DNA of 64,000 nucleotides, from assembly GCA_964030475.1 (NCBI GenBank), contig CAXIPT010000003.1, positions 7,136,511-7,200,510 of the forward strand, given 5' to 3'. Within the stretch, counting starts at the first letter, position 1. Each line of letters begins with the position of its first letter. This DNA comes from Tethya wilhelma. Lineage: Eukaryota; Porifera; Demospongiae; Tethyida; Tethyidae. A program made the position numbers and the translations under genes. Shown in pieces: positions 29,001 to 39,479 of this stretch. The notes under the pieces are model-generated. The model made no database searches. It saw nothing but the letters and a program-made list of their open reading frames with translations, and was not told the origin of the DNA.

Positions 29001-32000
29001 CTCCATGTATCACTTTGATCACTGCGTATGCATTGCCGTGGCTGTGGATTGGGCTTCCGTGTCCCTTGGGCCAAATCTCAAGCACGTATGGGATTCCTGG
29101 TGATTGTCCTCTGGGTTTCCCCAGTGTCACTCGCAAGTAGGTTTTATCTTTTCCAAATTCACCTGATTTTTCTTCAATTGCTTTGTGAAGAATTCCCCCT
29201 TTTGTCTCGAGGCTGTGTCGGATTGCATCTGAAAGCTTATACTCTCCAACTCCATGTGGCCAGTCCAGATCCACTGACTCTTGGAAGATGTTTTGGTAGA
29301 GCTCTTGGCATGATGTTGGAAGACTGGCAGACAAGATGTACTTGTTGCTGTCCAGCTCAAAGAGGGTACTCTTTGAGCTGTCAAGAATCAGTGGTGACCA
29401 ATTGCTTGTTAGTGGGTTCCTGTGGAATCCCACCTTCTTCTCCATGTCAATCATGGAGCGTGCTGTTGCTTCTGCTTCTGCCTCATTGTTTAGTTTCCAT
29501 TTTGTATCAATGGGGGACCATTCATCAACAATGGTCTTGACTGTCAGCATGCCATTGTGACCAAATGTCATCCCTTTGAGCAGCTTATCCACATAAGTCT
29601 TCACGAGATGGTTGAAGGGTTGGCAGTCGTACTGTTCTATAACCTTGGCAAACTCTGGATTGAACAGCTTCTTTAGTTTTCTCCTCTCCTCATCTTGTTG
29701 TTCCTTGTTGAGCCCCTTCAAGAAGTTGTGCTCTAAGAGGGTTGTCTGGGTCATGTGGTAGCCCTTTCCATACTTCAACACCAGCTGCTGACGGTCGTAG
29801 CTGAACCAGTAGGAAATTTTGCGATCTTCCTCATAACCTATTCCTTCTTCAGATACTCTGCAAAGCGTTTTTGTTTTTCCATTTCTGTACATCATAAAGG
29901 CTGCAGAAGATTCATTAACTTCAAGGCATACCCATTCTGTAGGATCAACCTCTCTTTGGTCTCTTATCTTTGGTCGTATTACAATCCAGAAAGGACTACT
30001 GCGTTGTGTGTTGAAGTTGATAACACCCTCTCCCACAGCTGGGAAATCCTTGTTCCAATTTGGTGGCCTAGACTGGCTACACAGAAGATTCTCAATAGTA
30101 TGGCTATGGCATGCCATCCTCAGAGTAAGCGAGTTGAGTTACTGGTCAAGTTGACTATCTCTAGAATACCAGACTCTTTTATAAGCATACTGAAATAGGA
30201 AATAATGTAGTAGTCTGCTACAATTGTAGATGTCGCACGCGGATACTGTTCTAGGAAGATTGGTAGCAATGGCTTTATCCCAAGACCAGTTGACCTTCCT
30301 TTGTGTATACCACCTATTGAGCACTGACTTCCCTGCATTGCATTGAGCCCTTGAGCCCTTTATAATGTTGTCTAGTGTCTGTTCATCTCTGTTAGTCAGT
30401 GTGTCCGGAGAGGTAGTGAAGTCTGTTCCTCATAGTAGAATGATAGTACCCTGTGGTTGGAACTTCGTGGAACTTTTAAGTTTCATGTCTAGTTTCTATT
30501 CACCTCCATTGCTCATCATGTGATGATTAGTATGATTTGTTCCTCATTGCTATTGCATCACCATGTTCCTTTGTACCCCTGTAGATTGCCATATCAAGGA
30601 GGAGGTCACATGTATGGTGGGCCTCAGCAGGCCTATGCTGGAGCTCAAGGTGGTGGGACTCCATGGACTCAGTACCCTTATCAGCAGGCATATGGTGCTA
30701 CCCAGGCGGCTCAAGTGAGTGGGTTTGTTGTGGGTGTGTGTTTGCATTATTATTGAGGTGGTTGATGTTCCTAAGGAAGTTATAATTAAGCCTCGGCGCG
30801 TGCGTAGCACGTGCAGAGGATTACGGTAGTCGTTTTGTCCGTCTGTCTGTCTGTCTGTCTGTCCCATCGAAATCTCAAGAAAGACAGCTCTAGCGAAAAA
30901 ATTAATGGTACTTACGTTCATAAAACTGAATGATCTTGTAAAATTACATTTCCTGCTCTCTAAAACACTGTAGTTGCTGAGATTTGAGGCTTTTGTGCTT
31001 CTTTGAGCGCTTAGCTTCGAGACCACGCCTATTATTCTAGTGTGCGTTATCTAGAATTCAGTGAGTGATGCTCACTGCATGAAGATGCTGTTTGATCAGT
31101 GCTGCTGCTGCTGCTGTTACGTTGGCCATTGTTGTTTGGCAAGTCAGACAGGGGTTGGCTGCTTTCTATGTAAGCATATTGTCATGTATAGATATTTCAG
31201 TGTGGCTGGCTATTGGCTGTATGGCCACTACTCAGCAGCTCAGTGTGCTCCCAGTATTTTGTTCCCACACCAGCTGATCACTCTAGTAGTAGGTTAGTTG
31301 TGTGTTTTGTATCAATGCTCCCAGGCTGACTGGCATAGCCTCATACTAGGTACAGCTGAGCATTTAATTTGCAAGTACTATAAGCGTCAAAAGTATATTT
31401 CTAAACAGAGGTTTGAATATTATAACTAGGCTGACCACAACTCAATACATCTGTAGTTGCAGCAGGCTAGAATATGATAGGCTGAGACCTCTCAGTGGAC
31501 CTTGCTGGTCATAGGCCACGCATACATGCTTAGTTGTGCATGCTAGTTGGGTGCGCCGAGGCTTGTGCACCTTGGTGCTTTCATTGTTTATTGGTGTCAT
31601 TTTCCTTTCTCTAACAGCAACAAGCTCAGACTGACCCAAGTAAGTGACTATCTGTATCACTATGTGATTCATTCTTCAAGCATGCCCATTTATCACATTG
31701 TAATGCTGTGGAGATGTTTTTAAATTATGCATATTGTATGCTGAGCTCAGTTACGAATGTTGTCATTATTGTCCTCATTGTTTACACATCTACAGCCCAC
31801 CAAGCAGCATGGGCAGCATACTACCAGCAGTTGTATGCAGCACAGGCTCAGGCAGCTCAACAACAAGGAGGTACATGAATAGTGCATGATTGCTATGGAA
31901 GCTAGTATGCCACTGGTTATATTGGCTCAGAGGAGGTACAGTAGCTCTGTATCCTGCTGAACTGGCACTTTATTTTCATTTGACCATAATATTATAGGTC

Positions 32001-34780
32001 AAAGTACACAATAGCACTAAAAGGTCAGCTCATGCAGCATGATACAGTAGAACCTCGGTTATCCAGACACCTTTGTATTGCAAGGCTGCCAAATAAGTGA
32101 AAAGTCTGAATAATCGAAATAATAAATTCTAGCAGCACTAGTGGTAGCCATGATTGTTTTTCTGACTATTTAGCGTGTCATAACTCTGGTATACAAGTAG
32201 AAAAACTATCGGAAATGTAATTAGACACAGGAATGCTAAACTGTAAAAGAAAGCAAACAAGATGGAATGGCTGTTAGAGTGTGTAAAGAATTCTTCCTGT
32301 AGGCAAAATGAGAGACTCAATATGCGAAAAGAGTGTGTTATATGCCGCCCATACAGGAGAAATTCTGGACACACTCACATAGCCATTCCATCTTGTTTGC
32401 TTTCTTTTTACGGTTTAACCATCCCTGTGTCTAATTACATTTCCAATGTTTTTCTTACATGTAAAATTTGCCACAAAGTAAAATTGTTTTTCATTCGCAC
32501 TAATACAATATGTTGCTAGGTAGCAGTGTAATCCGGTACACAAAGTACAAACCAGCAAAGAATCTCAATTTGTTTATGTGGCAACTCTGGATTGAGTCAA
32601 GTGTGGGCAATAGTTTGTGTATTGCTATTGCATTGGAAACTTTAGTGACAATAGTTTGGGTTTTCACTGAGACCACAAAAACTCAGTGAGCAACTGGTAG
32701 AGAAAAGGATAGACAAGGAGTAAGAGAGGTGGAATTATTGTTATTGTCACCAAACAAAACATTGCTAGGTACCACATAGAACAAGTGCTTTCCTTTAAAG
32801 TATGAGATTCCACCAAAGGAAGTAACAGCTGGTACATCCTTCAGTGGCTCCCTCGCCAATTAATATTACCATCTTATGTCAGTATGTAAAATGANGGCTC
32901 TGTATCCTGCTGAACTGGCACTTTATTTTCATTTGACCATAATATTATAGGTCAAAGTACACAATAGCACTAAAAGGTCAGCTCATGCAGCATGATCTCC
33001 TCGTGGGCTAGCCTATAGGAAGCACACTGCTATGCCTTTCTTGACAGAACTAAGACAGTGGGGCATGTTTTCCATGCAAAGCAATTGGTGTGTGTATGAC
33101 TCAGCAGCATAGGCCCTTCATTGTCCTATCTACCCACCTCCCCTCCAACTGTGGTCTATACACATTACAAGTGCAATGCTATATATCTGATTGTTCTCCT
33201 CAGGTCAAGTGAACCCTCAGCAGCCGCAGCAACAACATCCCCAGCAGCAGCCGGCAGGAGGCCAGACGGCTAACCTTCAAGCTCAGTGGGCAGAGTACTA
33301 CCGCTCCCTGGAGATGTCCTACTACAACCAGCAAGGAGGACAGCAGCAGCCGAACCCAGCCGGGGGTGAGAGTGGGGCTCCCAGCGGAGGAGGAGGGGCA
33401 GGAGGGGGACCAGAACCAGGAAAGGTAAGGGTTGATACTTACAGGTAAACCCTGAGAGAGTGTGTGAGTATGTTGGTGGGTTTGAGTTGAGATATGGAGT
33501 GATCGTGTTGATTGTTTCTTTATTTCAGTGAGCTACTGCAATTCTCTATGATTATGTTGATGTCTATTACATGATCCTTTCCTGTGTATAATGCTGTTAT
33601 AGTTAATGGACCTGTATTGTATAATGATAATCATAATGATAGTAATGATAGTAGTTTATTGGCTATAGAATCATATGAACATTGCTGTATGTATTGCATT
33701 ATATATCTGTATATAATATTTATATGCTATATTGTTGTATTGTTGTTTATAATTGAACCCAAAGTTTGTATGCATGTTAAAATCCACATGAACCTGTTTC
33801 TAACCCTCTAGTGTTAAGCCAAGCTCAAGGTAATGCACATTATAATTATATTTCTTGCCTGTTTTGCCTGCTCACTTGAATGATTGTGTGATGTTTAACT
33901 CTGAATGTCAGTAATGCATTAATGCATATCATGTGATCACAGGTAGGTACGTATAGGTATTCTTGAACAAGTTTTCTTTCTGCTTGTGCCAATCTGGAAG
34001 ATATGAAACTGGTTATCTGGTAACACTTTGAATGGTGTTTTTATACTTTGGCTATACTCTTGAACTGTCTTTGAATCTTGCTATTTTGATCGCTTTGCAA
34101 TTGCTTGCTATAATGCAATGTGTATTAATTCTTGCCATGAGTGACTGGATGATGCTATACACTAGTATATACAGGTTCACACTGACACACTCACCCCCTG
34201 AGGGCAGACATGAAGCTTGTGGCTACATGTGTACAAGAGGTGACAGAAATACTTTGTCCTCTTATGCCTTTTGCTTTCATGTGCATGATTATATNNNNNN
34301 NNNNNNNNNNNNNNNNNNNNNNNNCCGTATATCGGCAATATAATTTCAGAGATCGTGATTCACGAAAATTAGCTCAAAACGGCAAAGACAGACTTTTCAC
34401 GAACTTTTTGAACCACGAAAATTTGGAGCTATACGGTAGTTATTGAGATATTCACCTGCTTTCTACTACATGTCACAAACCAAGTAGTGCTGCTGTTTGC
34501 ACAACTCTGTTTACTTCCTACAACCTGAAAGAAAGTTTTTACTTGAACTAGTTATTTACAAACTGAACGGTTATTGCCGATATACGGTTTTCTAAATTTT
34601 CGTGGAGAAAATTTTCGTGATATACGGTCAAATCACGAAATTCACGAAAATATTGTACCACGAAAATTTGGAGCTATACGGTATTGTATTTAGCTAACAG
34701 TTATTTACTGTGTGATTATAACTCATTACTACTTTACCTTCTACAGCTCCCCTTTATCATCAGAGAAGTACAAAGATTTG
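24232..34780 (+). CDS. FUBP/KHSRP-type protein with four KH domains
   Basis: Twenty-three exons were followed: 24232-24285, 24425-24470, 24557-24589, 24649-24760, 25233-25306, 25377-25448, 25512-25572, 25667-25727, 25833-25902, 26020-26051, 26159-26257, 26356-26403, 26549-26620, 26912-27014, 27081-27175, 27289-27406, 27495-27596, 27660-27721, 27795-27838, 30585-30714, 31618-31639, 31796-31870 and 33204-33424. They keep one frame for about 602 codons. Four KH domains carry the GXXG loops GRQG, GKGG, GRNG and GKSG. The C-terminal part is Gln/Gly-rich with two tyrosine-rich repeats (AAWAAYYQQLYAAQ, QAQWAEYYRSLEMSYY) like those of FUBP1. These nuclear proteins bind single-stranded DNA and AU-rich RNA and act in transcription, splicing and mRNA decay. 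The last exon is uncertain; a polyadenylation signal at 34807 suggests it starts at about 34747. The donor at 26620 is preferred to 26605 because it keeps VRNTE, like VRNEY in FUBP1. Confidence 0.88.
28255..28413. repeat. Palindromic element in the KH-gene intron
   Basis: The left arm gcctcgtccccaggccctct pairs with the right arm ending gcctgggaacgaggc. The middle is also self-complementary (ttattacgttgacgatcctt against aagatcgtcaacttaataaa). It lies within the large intron that also holds the cupin gene. Confidence 0.65.
28669..30117 (-). CDS. Cysteine-dioxygenase-like cupin protein, intronless, nested
   Basis: One uninterrupted frame of 482 residues inside the 27839-30584 intron of the KH gene, on the opposite strand. 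The C-terminal third has the cysteine dioxygenase type I pattern: EIWPKGHGSPIHSHGNAYAV, with H358 and H360, then a third His about 57 residues after the first (WYQTHKLWN, H415). This is close to the H86/H88/H140 iron triad of mammalian CDO. The position of the mammalian cross-linked Cys93 is small and aliphatic here, as in many bacterial members. The N-terminal ~150 residues form a separate unrecognised domain rich in aromatics (FWIVIRPK, YWFSYDRQQLVLKYGKGYH). It should be an Fe(II) thiol dioxygenase or relative, with substrate unknown. The lack of introns in an intron-rich region suggests retroposition or transfer. Confidence 0.75.
   Translation of the reverse strand: MACHSHTIENLLCSQSRPPNWNKDFPAVGEGVINFNTQRSSPFWIVIRPKIRDQREVDPTEWVCLEVNESSAAFMMYRNGKTKTLCRVSEEGIGYEEDRKISYWFSYDRQQLVLKYGKGYHMTQTTLLEHNFLKGLNKEQQDEERRKLKKLFNPEFAKVIEQYDCQPFNHLVKTYVDKLLKGMTFGHNGMLTVKTIVDEWSPIDTKWKLNNEAEAEATARSMIDMEKKVGFHRNPLTSNWSPLILDSSKSTLFELDSNKYILSASLPTSCQELYQNIFQESVDLDWPHGVGEYKLSDAIRHSLETKGGILHKAIEEKSGEFGKDKTYLRVTLGKPRGQSPGIPYVLEIWPKGHGSPIHSHGNAYAVIKVIHGGLTIHIYNKSKVTDDSGEEKELMQFEVSKGDGTWISPNWYQTHKLWNTTDDYCATIQCYQYGDNDHLHWPYFDYVASDELVGEFVPNSDFTFREMREKVLKEYEEYMKAC
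30790..31050. repeat. Dispersed repeat copy in KH-gene intron
   Basis: It runs from a gaggattacggtagtcgttt block to cgagaccacgcctattattc. A diverged inverted copy lies at 42265-42466. This copy includes a (GTCT)n run at 30838-30862. No coding capacity is seen. Confidence 0.7.
31944..32996. repeat. 100-bp direct repeats bracketing ~850 bp, with an N
   Basis: The block gctctgtatcctgctgaact... at 31944-32043 recurs at 32897-32996, apparently identical. A single N at 32895 sits immediately before the second copy. The sequence after the first copy opens with cagtagaacctcggttatcc, which resembles the terminal repeats of pogo/Tigger elements. Confidence 0.7.
32205..32465. repeat. Inverted repeat (MITE-like) in KH-gene intron
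   Basis: The left arm covers about 32205-32300 (aatgtaattagacacaggaa, aagcaaacaagatggaatgg). The right arm covers about 32345-32460 with the reverse complement (ccattccatcttgtttgctt, gtgtctaattacatttcc). There are a few mismatches and no coding capacity. Confidence 0.7.
34295..34684. mobile_element. Assembly gap plus two halves of the accgtatagctcc MITE
   Basis: Thirty Ns (34295-34324) are followed at 34325-34439 by the right half of the MITE seen at 4955-5164. After about 130 bp of other sequence, the left half follows in inverted orientation (34572-34684). The gap probably falls inside a hard-to-assemble hairpin element. Confidence 0.75.
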
Positions 34781-34806
34781 AAGCTAATCCGTAATGTTCA
34801 AACTCT

Positions 34807-34812
34807 AATAAA
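34807..34812 (+). terminator. Polyadenylation signal of the KH gene
   Basis: AATAAA follows a short putative last exon (acceptor ctacag ending at 34746). It is the first canonical signal at a sensible distance on the plus strand. Confidence 0.45.
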
Positions 34813-35664
34813 GCCTTCTCTAGTTTCTTGTATTCGTTTCGTTTTTTGTAAAGTTCAAATTTATTTTGCAATTGCAGTCATGTGAGAATAATAAATCATG
34901 AAGCAAAATCACGCAAAGAACACAGTAGCCGTCCTCAGACTGACGAGAAAGATGGCTTAATCACGGTAGCAGGCAGAAAAGAAAGACGTACACAGACGGT
35001 ATCATACGGAAATATAGACAGAGCCCGTCTTTGAAGTCCGTCAAGAATAGTCTCTTTACGGACTTTGATGGTACCGTGATACTGGCTGTCTTTTCACCCT
35101 ATTTGCCACAAATACAGTTGAAAGACAGTACCATCTTTGATGAGCATTTTCCCTGTGATTGTAGCCTTGTAGTCAGGATCTCCCCTTAACCATTAATTCA
35201 CTCAAGGAAAAGAAAGGGACTTAGAGTCTACATATCTGCATACAGGGTCTTCACATGATAGTAACCAAACATCCAGGGTTCCTTACCTCTCCGATCTCTC
35301 CTTGACTCACTTTCAAGTTTTAAGAAAGAACTGGGCAGTGAGCTAGGTGAGTGCGTTCTACCGCTGCACCATTCGCAATCCGCATGTCCTTTTGGACATG
35401 ATGATGTTATTCTTTGGTTGGTACGTACGTATACATATGTAACTACCTCGCACGCATATGGCAAATGGCAAGCGGTTTGTAACAAAAATTCCTTAACGCC
35501 AACATGATGTTGTAAGGGGCATAGTTCTAAGATTTAGAATGTCATGTTCAAATTGCAATGTAATTACGGCATCACATGAGTAAAGAACATCATCGTCAAA
35601 CCTTAGAGCATGACGTGCATTATAATCAGAACCAAATGTACTAAGTGCTTAATTCAGTTAAATC

Positions 35665-36232
35665 ATGGAGGAATTGGAGCTTCTTCTTGAGGTCAATGAA
35701 TCCTCTAGGCTGCCTGAATCACTCCTCGCAGCGGTAGAGTCAGAGCTATTGGTTTGGACATTTGCTATAAACAAGGAAGACCTGAAAAGGTGAACAAAAG
35801 TACCTTATAAGCTATGTTGATGTCACCGATGAGAGTCAATTATGCAAGTATGTGATGGAGATTGACTGTCTAGTGTACACATAGTGATTCTGAAGTCACA
35901 GATCATATTATGAAATGACTTAGTAGTAGTTTAAGTTATTTGAAAATGTGACTGGTAAGTGTTATCTATCACAACACTATTGATAATACTTGGATTTTGT
36001 TTTGGCATTGTTATAGGCTGATCCTACCACTTATTGGAACAGTGTCTGAAGCAATAAAGTATTTGGACCTGAGTGTAGAAGTCTTTATGTAACTTTGTGT
36101 GTATACTACCCAATAGTTAGCTCAAGGTTTAGTCTACGTTATAGGCTGTGCAAAGTGCTGACTACATGCTGGTACAAAGGACCTTTCAAAATGCTCCTAC
36201 TGGATCACTACAACTCCCAAAATCTGAGCTGA
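35665..36232 (+). CDS. Unrecognised small three-exon gene
   Basis: Exons 35665-35789, 36017-36088 and 36145-36232 join in one frame with GT-AG introns to give 94 residues. It begins MEELELLLEVNESSRLPESL and continues through LILPLIGTVSEAIKYLDLSV to a TGA. It looks helical and leucine-rich, with no motif I can name. Sequence beyond the stop remains open in another frame (to 36336), so exon 3 may be read differently or the gene may be truncated. I assign no function. Confidence 0.4.
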
Positions 36233-37657
36233 ATTTTGATTTCCCACTTACTTTGAAGTTCTTTCTGACAGTTCAACCTGCCAAATCAGCTCACAATTTG
36301 ATAAAGCTGCTAGAAACCTGTGTTAAACATACATAAAATTCATGAAAATCCCTGTTTGACTCAGAAACGAATGCCTTTATACCCAAAACCTGTGACCTTT
36401 GACTTTTGAAGACTTAGCATATTTTGCAACTGCAAATGGTCTTCCTGGTGAGTTCTAAATTAAAACAATATGATACATTATTTGTGGTATCTGACAGTGA
36501 GTAGCCCTCCAGCATTTTCCAGTTTTAGTGGCTAGCATAGTATTTCAGTCATTAACTAGATGCATAATTTATGATTGTCCCCAATCATCAATCATGCATG
36601 GAGGGTACCAGTATTTAAGTTGTATAATAATAATATTAATATAATTTATAATTGTTATTATGTCATATTCAGTCATCCAGTGGTTACTCAAGAAAAAGAT
36701 TTTGTTTTCCTTACCATGACATTGATTTGCAATGACAGTCAAGCCTGTATACAGTGAACTCATGCATAATTAAGGTTCCAGGCAAAATAATTGCAAAACC
36801 ACACTGCACATTATTCAGTATTTAGCTAACCTGCTCATTGCACAGTGCTGAGACTTTACAAACTATAATTTGGCTATGATTTATGCTGTTGCATGAAGCA
36901 AAGAGCAACAATTTTTTTGATGTCAAATATCTGCAACAGTAGGCTTAGTTGAGTGAATTAAAAAAAGACACGCAGAAATACAACTAATTAAGAGGGTCTA
37001 GCAAAGAGTTTGAGGTTTGTTGATTTTCAACTCACGCTGAGGTCAGGTCTGTTTCATTTTATGAAGTAGTATTCCACAAAAACTCTTCGTCAGTCCCTAG
37101 TCAATATAAGCACTAAAACAAAGATGAACTGCCTTATCTATAGCTATGTTTGATGTCAAAAATTTTATGGCCTTATCTTTGCCATTTTGAACTAAACTGA
37201 TACTGATTTTTACAAAAATATTTTGTTTCGTTAAATAAATACCAACAGTATCCCGGAACCTCAAAGTGGCCGTCATTAATTTCACACTCATGCATAAATT
37301 TATTAGCTTCTAGAAAATTCAAATTGATGACCCTTTCCACACACAAAAGTTGGAATTAAAATGCAAGTTTCCTGGAACTATTTTGATACCTGGTTGCTCT
37401 TCTTACTCAGCGCTATTAAGGCCTGGGTCACATATAGTAACTAATTAGGCAAAATTTTATGCAAAATTTGAATAACGTACTAATGGAAACAAAGATGAAA
37501 AATCTTGTATCCATCCTGAACTTTTTGCAAAATAGTTTGGTCACGTGACCTAATTAATATTCATTATATTAACGTTTTAATTAAACGGCAATTAAGGACT
37601 GTTGCCATGGCAACCAAAAATTTATGACATACTTATGGCATCAAAATATTAATTTTT
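36233..37657. other. Gene-free AT-rich stretch
   Basis: No coding segment, RNA gene or strong repeat is recognised. Confidence 0.4.
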
Positions 37658-37797
37658 AGCGGAGGATTTTTAATAACTCGTTGCCATAGTGAGTTACGGA
37701 GCACTTTTCATTTAAGGCACGCCAAAATTATGCGTAAATTTCGGTAAAAATGGCAATATCTCTCCATAGCAACGATGTATAAAAAAATCCTCCGCTT
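37658..37797. mobile_element. Short MITE (agcggaggattttt ends)
   Basis: About 140 bp with imperfect terminal inverted repeats: agcggaggatttttaataac at the left and the complement aaaaatcctccgct at the right. Inside these is a second paired motif (cgttgccatag with ctccatagcaacg). Confidence 0.6.
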
Positions 37798-37993
37798 AAA
37801 CGAGGAGGTTGCGTTTATAATGACGCAATTATTCACATGCGTGTTCGTTTTGGATCACTTCCGGGTACGGGGTATAAATAGAAAAATCCCCGGCCACCAC
37901 CTTTGACCTTTTGCGCAGACGTAAAAAAACTGTCGTCATGGCGCTTACAGAGCTCCTTCTTTCTTTTATCACAACTACACAACGACACTTACC

Positions 37994-38146
37994 CAGAGGA
38001 GGTACAACACGAGTGCGCCTTTGCTGAGCTGGCAAGTCTCTTAATTGCATTCCAATCATGTGACCGCAATACTTCACAATGAGAGTTGATCACGTGCACC
38101 CCGTTTGCCAGCTCAGCAAAGGCGCACTCGTGTCGTACCTCCTCTG
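37994..38146. mobile_element. 153-bp MITE, CAGAGGAGGT family, 9-bp target duplication
   Basis: The left end cagaggaggtacaacacgag is the near reverse complement of the right end, with about 42 bp paired. ACACTTACC flanks both ends (37985-37993 and 38147-38155), an exact 9-bp duplication. The same end sequence marks the elements at 42467-42969 and 42989-44394. Confidence 0.85.
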
Positions 38147-38584
38147 ACACTTACCTAACACAAACACGTGCACAGTAGTCGTGGTTACAATTTTAAACGC
38201 AGCTGCTGTATGTTTTTGTGTAAACTCGGTACGTTGAGCAGTACTGACAGCTGCCCTGAAACTGAGGTACTTAGAGTACTTGTATCAAGAGCATTTTACA
38301 CCACCAAAATTATAGTAATAACAATATTTATTTGTACATAATCCAACAGATGTATATTAGTTTCCAAGGTGAAACACTTCCTTCCAGCTTCTTGACTAAG
38401 CTGCGGGCTGTATGTGAAGAGTCAAATGTGAACCTAACTCTTTCACAGCCTCCTACGAAATGGCTTCGTCTAGAAGGCATAACAAAATGACAATGTAGAG
38501 ATTTACATAAATTGTGCTTCTTGTTCTCGATGCATATAGTACCTTCTGATAGTGGATCGAGTTCTTCTGCACCGGCCACTGATG

Positions 38585-39110
38585 GAAGTTCTTCAGCGGC
38601 CCGTGGATGAGGTCATGGTGGTAGTCGAGGCAGTGGAATAGCTAGAGGAGGTCGTCGTTGTGGTCATGGTGGTGGAGGTGTAGGGGGTGGTCATATTTTC
38701 GGATACACAGATACCCACCCTACTCTTGGTGGAGAGCATCAGTGCAGCAAATGTTTTGTACTTGTGTTGCTGTTCAAGAACCATCTTTTTTTGTCGGACG
38801 GGGCGGAAAAGATGAAGAGAACATCCACAAGCGGTACCCCCTTTACAGAAAATTCTGGTGAGTACTGGATGAGCTAGGTGTCTGGGGGTACCCAAAATAC
38901 AAGGAGCAGAAGGCGCTGTGTACAAGGCCTGATAATCCAAGGGAAATCATGCCTGCATGTGTTTTGAGAGTAAGTTTGAATGCAATTCAAGAGTATGCAG
39001 AACACTATAGTTAACTTGGAAAAAAAAATTATCAACAGGCTGTACGTGACAGATATCCAAACCCTGATGGCATGGCCTACACCTACTACCAACCAAAATA
39101 TGACGCTTCT
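38585..39110 (+). pseudogene. Relic with P2X7-C-terminus-like domain
   Basis: A Gly/Arg-rich stretch is followed by pieces KRYPLYRKFW, VLDELGVWGYPKYKEQKAL, IMPACVLR and, after a likely intron, AVRDRYPNPDGMAYTYY. The order resembles the zinc-binding cytoplasmic C-terminal domain of P2X7 receptors, which occurs alone in many invertebrate proteins (YRxF...IPxCVV..IR..FP.PDG.Y). In-frame TGA codons fall within the Gly-rich part and directly after KFW, and a frame change is needed between them, so it is probably dead. The family call comes from recalled consensus only. Confidence 0.35.
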
Positions 39111-39238
39111 TACCGAATTTAAATTACCTCATTTATATATCACCATTATCATCCATCTTAATCACATCACCCTTCTATCATCATCTACACAGAAAAAAAA
39201 AATAAAAATAATGAATAAAAATGTGATGGAGAGAGAGT

Positions 39239-39243
39239 GTGTG

Positions 39244-39277
<34 letters not shown>
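39239..39277. repeat. (GT)n microsatellite
   Basis: A short GT dinucleotide run in non-coding sequence. Confidence 0.85.
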
Positions 39278-39279
<2 letters not shown>

Positions 39280-39479
39280 ATGTGAGCTTAGTATACTGCA
39301 TGAAGGTGAATCTTTTGTAAATGGGGTGGCTTTTATAAAAGCCGATTGAAAGAAGGTTTTGGTAGCAAAGAGTGATGTCAGGAAGGAGCATTGCCAGGGA
39401 AGAAGCCAAGAGCACAAGACGATGACTATCAATGATGAGGGAGATTATACCTGCAAATTATATTAGAAGGCATAAATAA

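Noticed and set aside
28609..29540. Plus-strand open frames of up to 170 codons
   Set aside because: They are antisense to the strongly supported cupin gene and show no recognisable motif.
35340..35395. tRNA-like stretch on the minus strand (ggtgcagcggtagaacgc)
   Set aside because: It resembles a D-arm/A-box, but there is no B box, no anticodon arm and no acceptor pairing.
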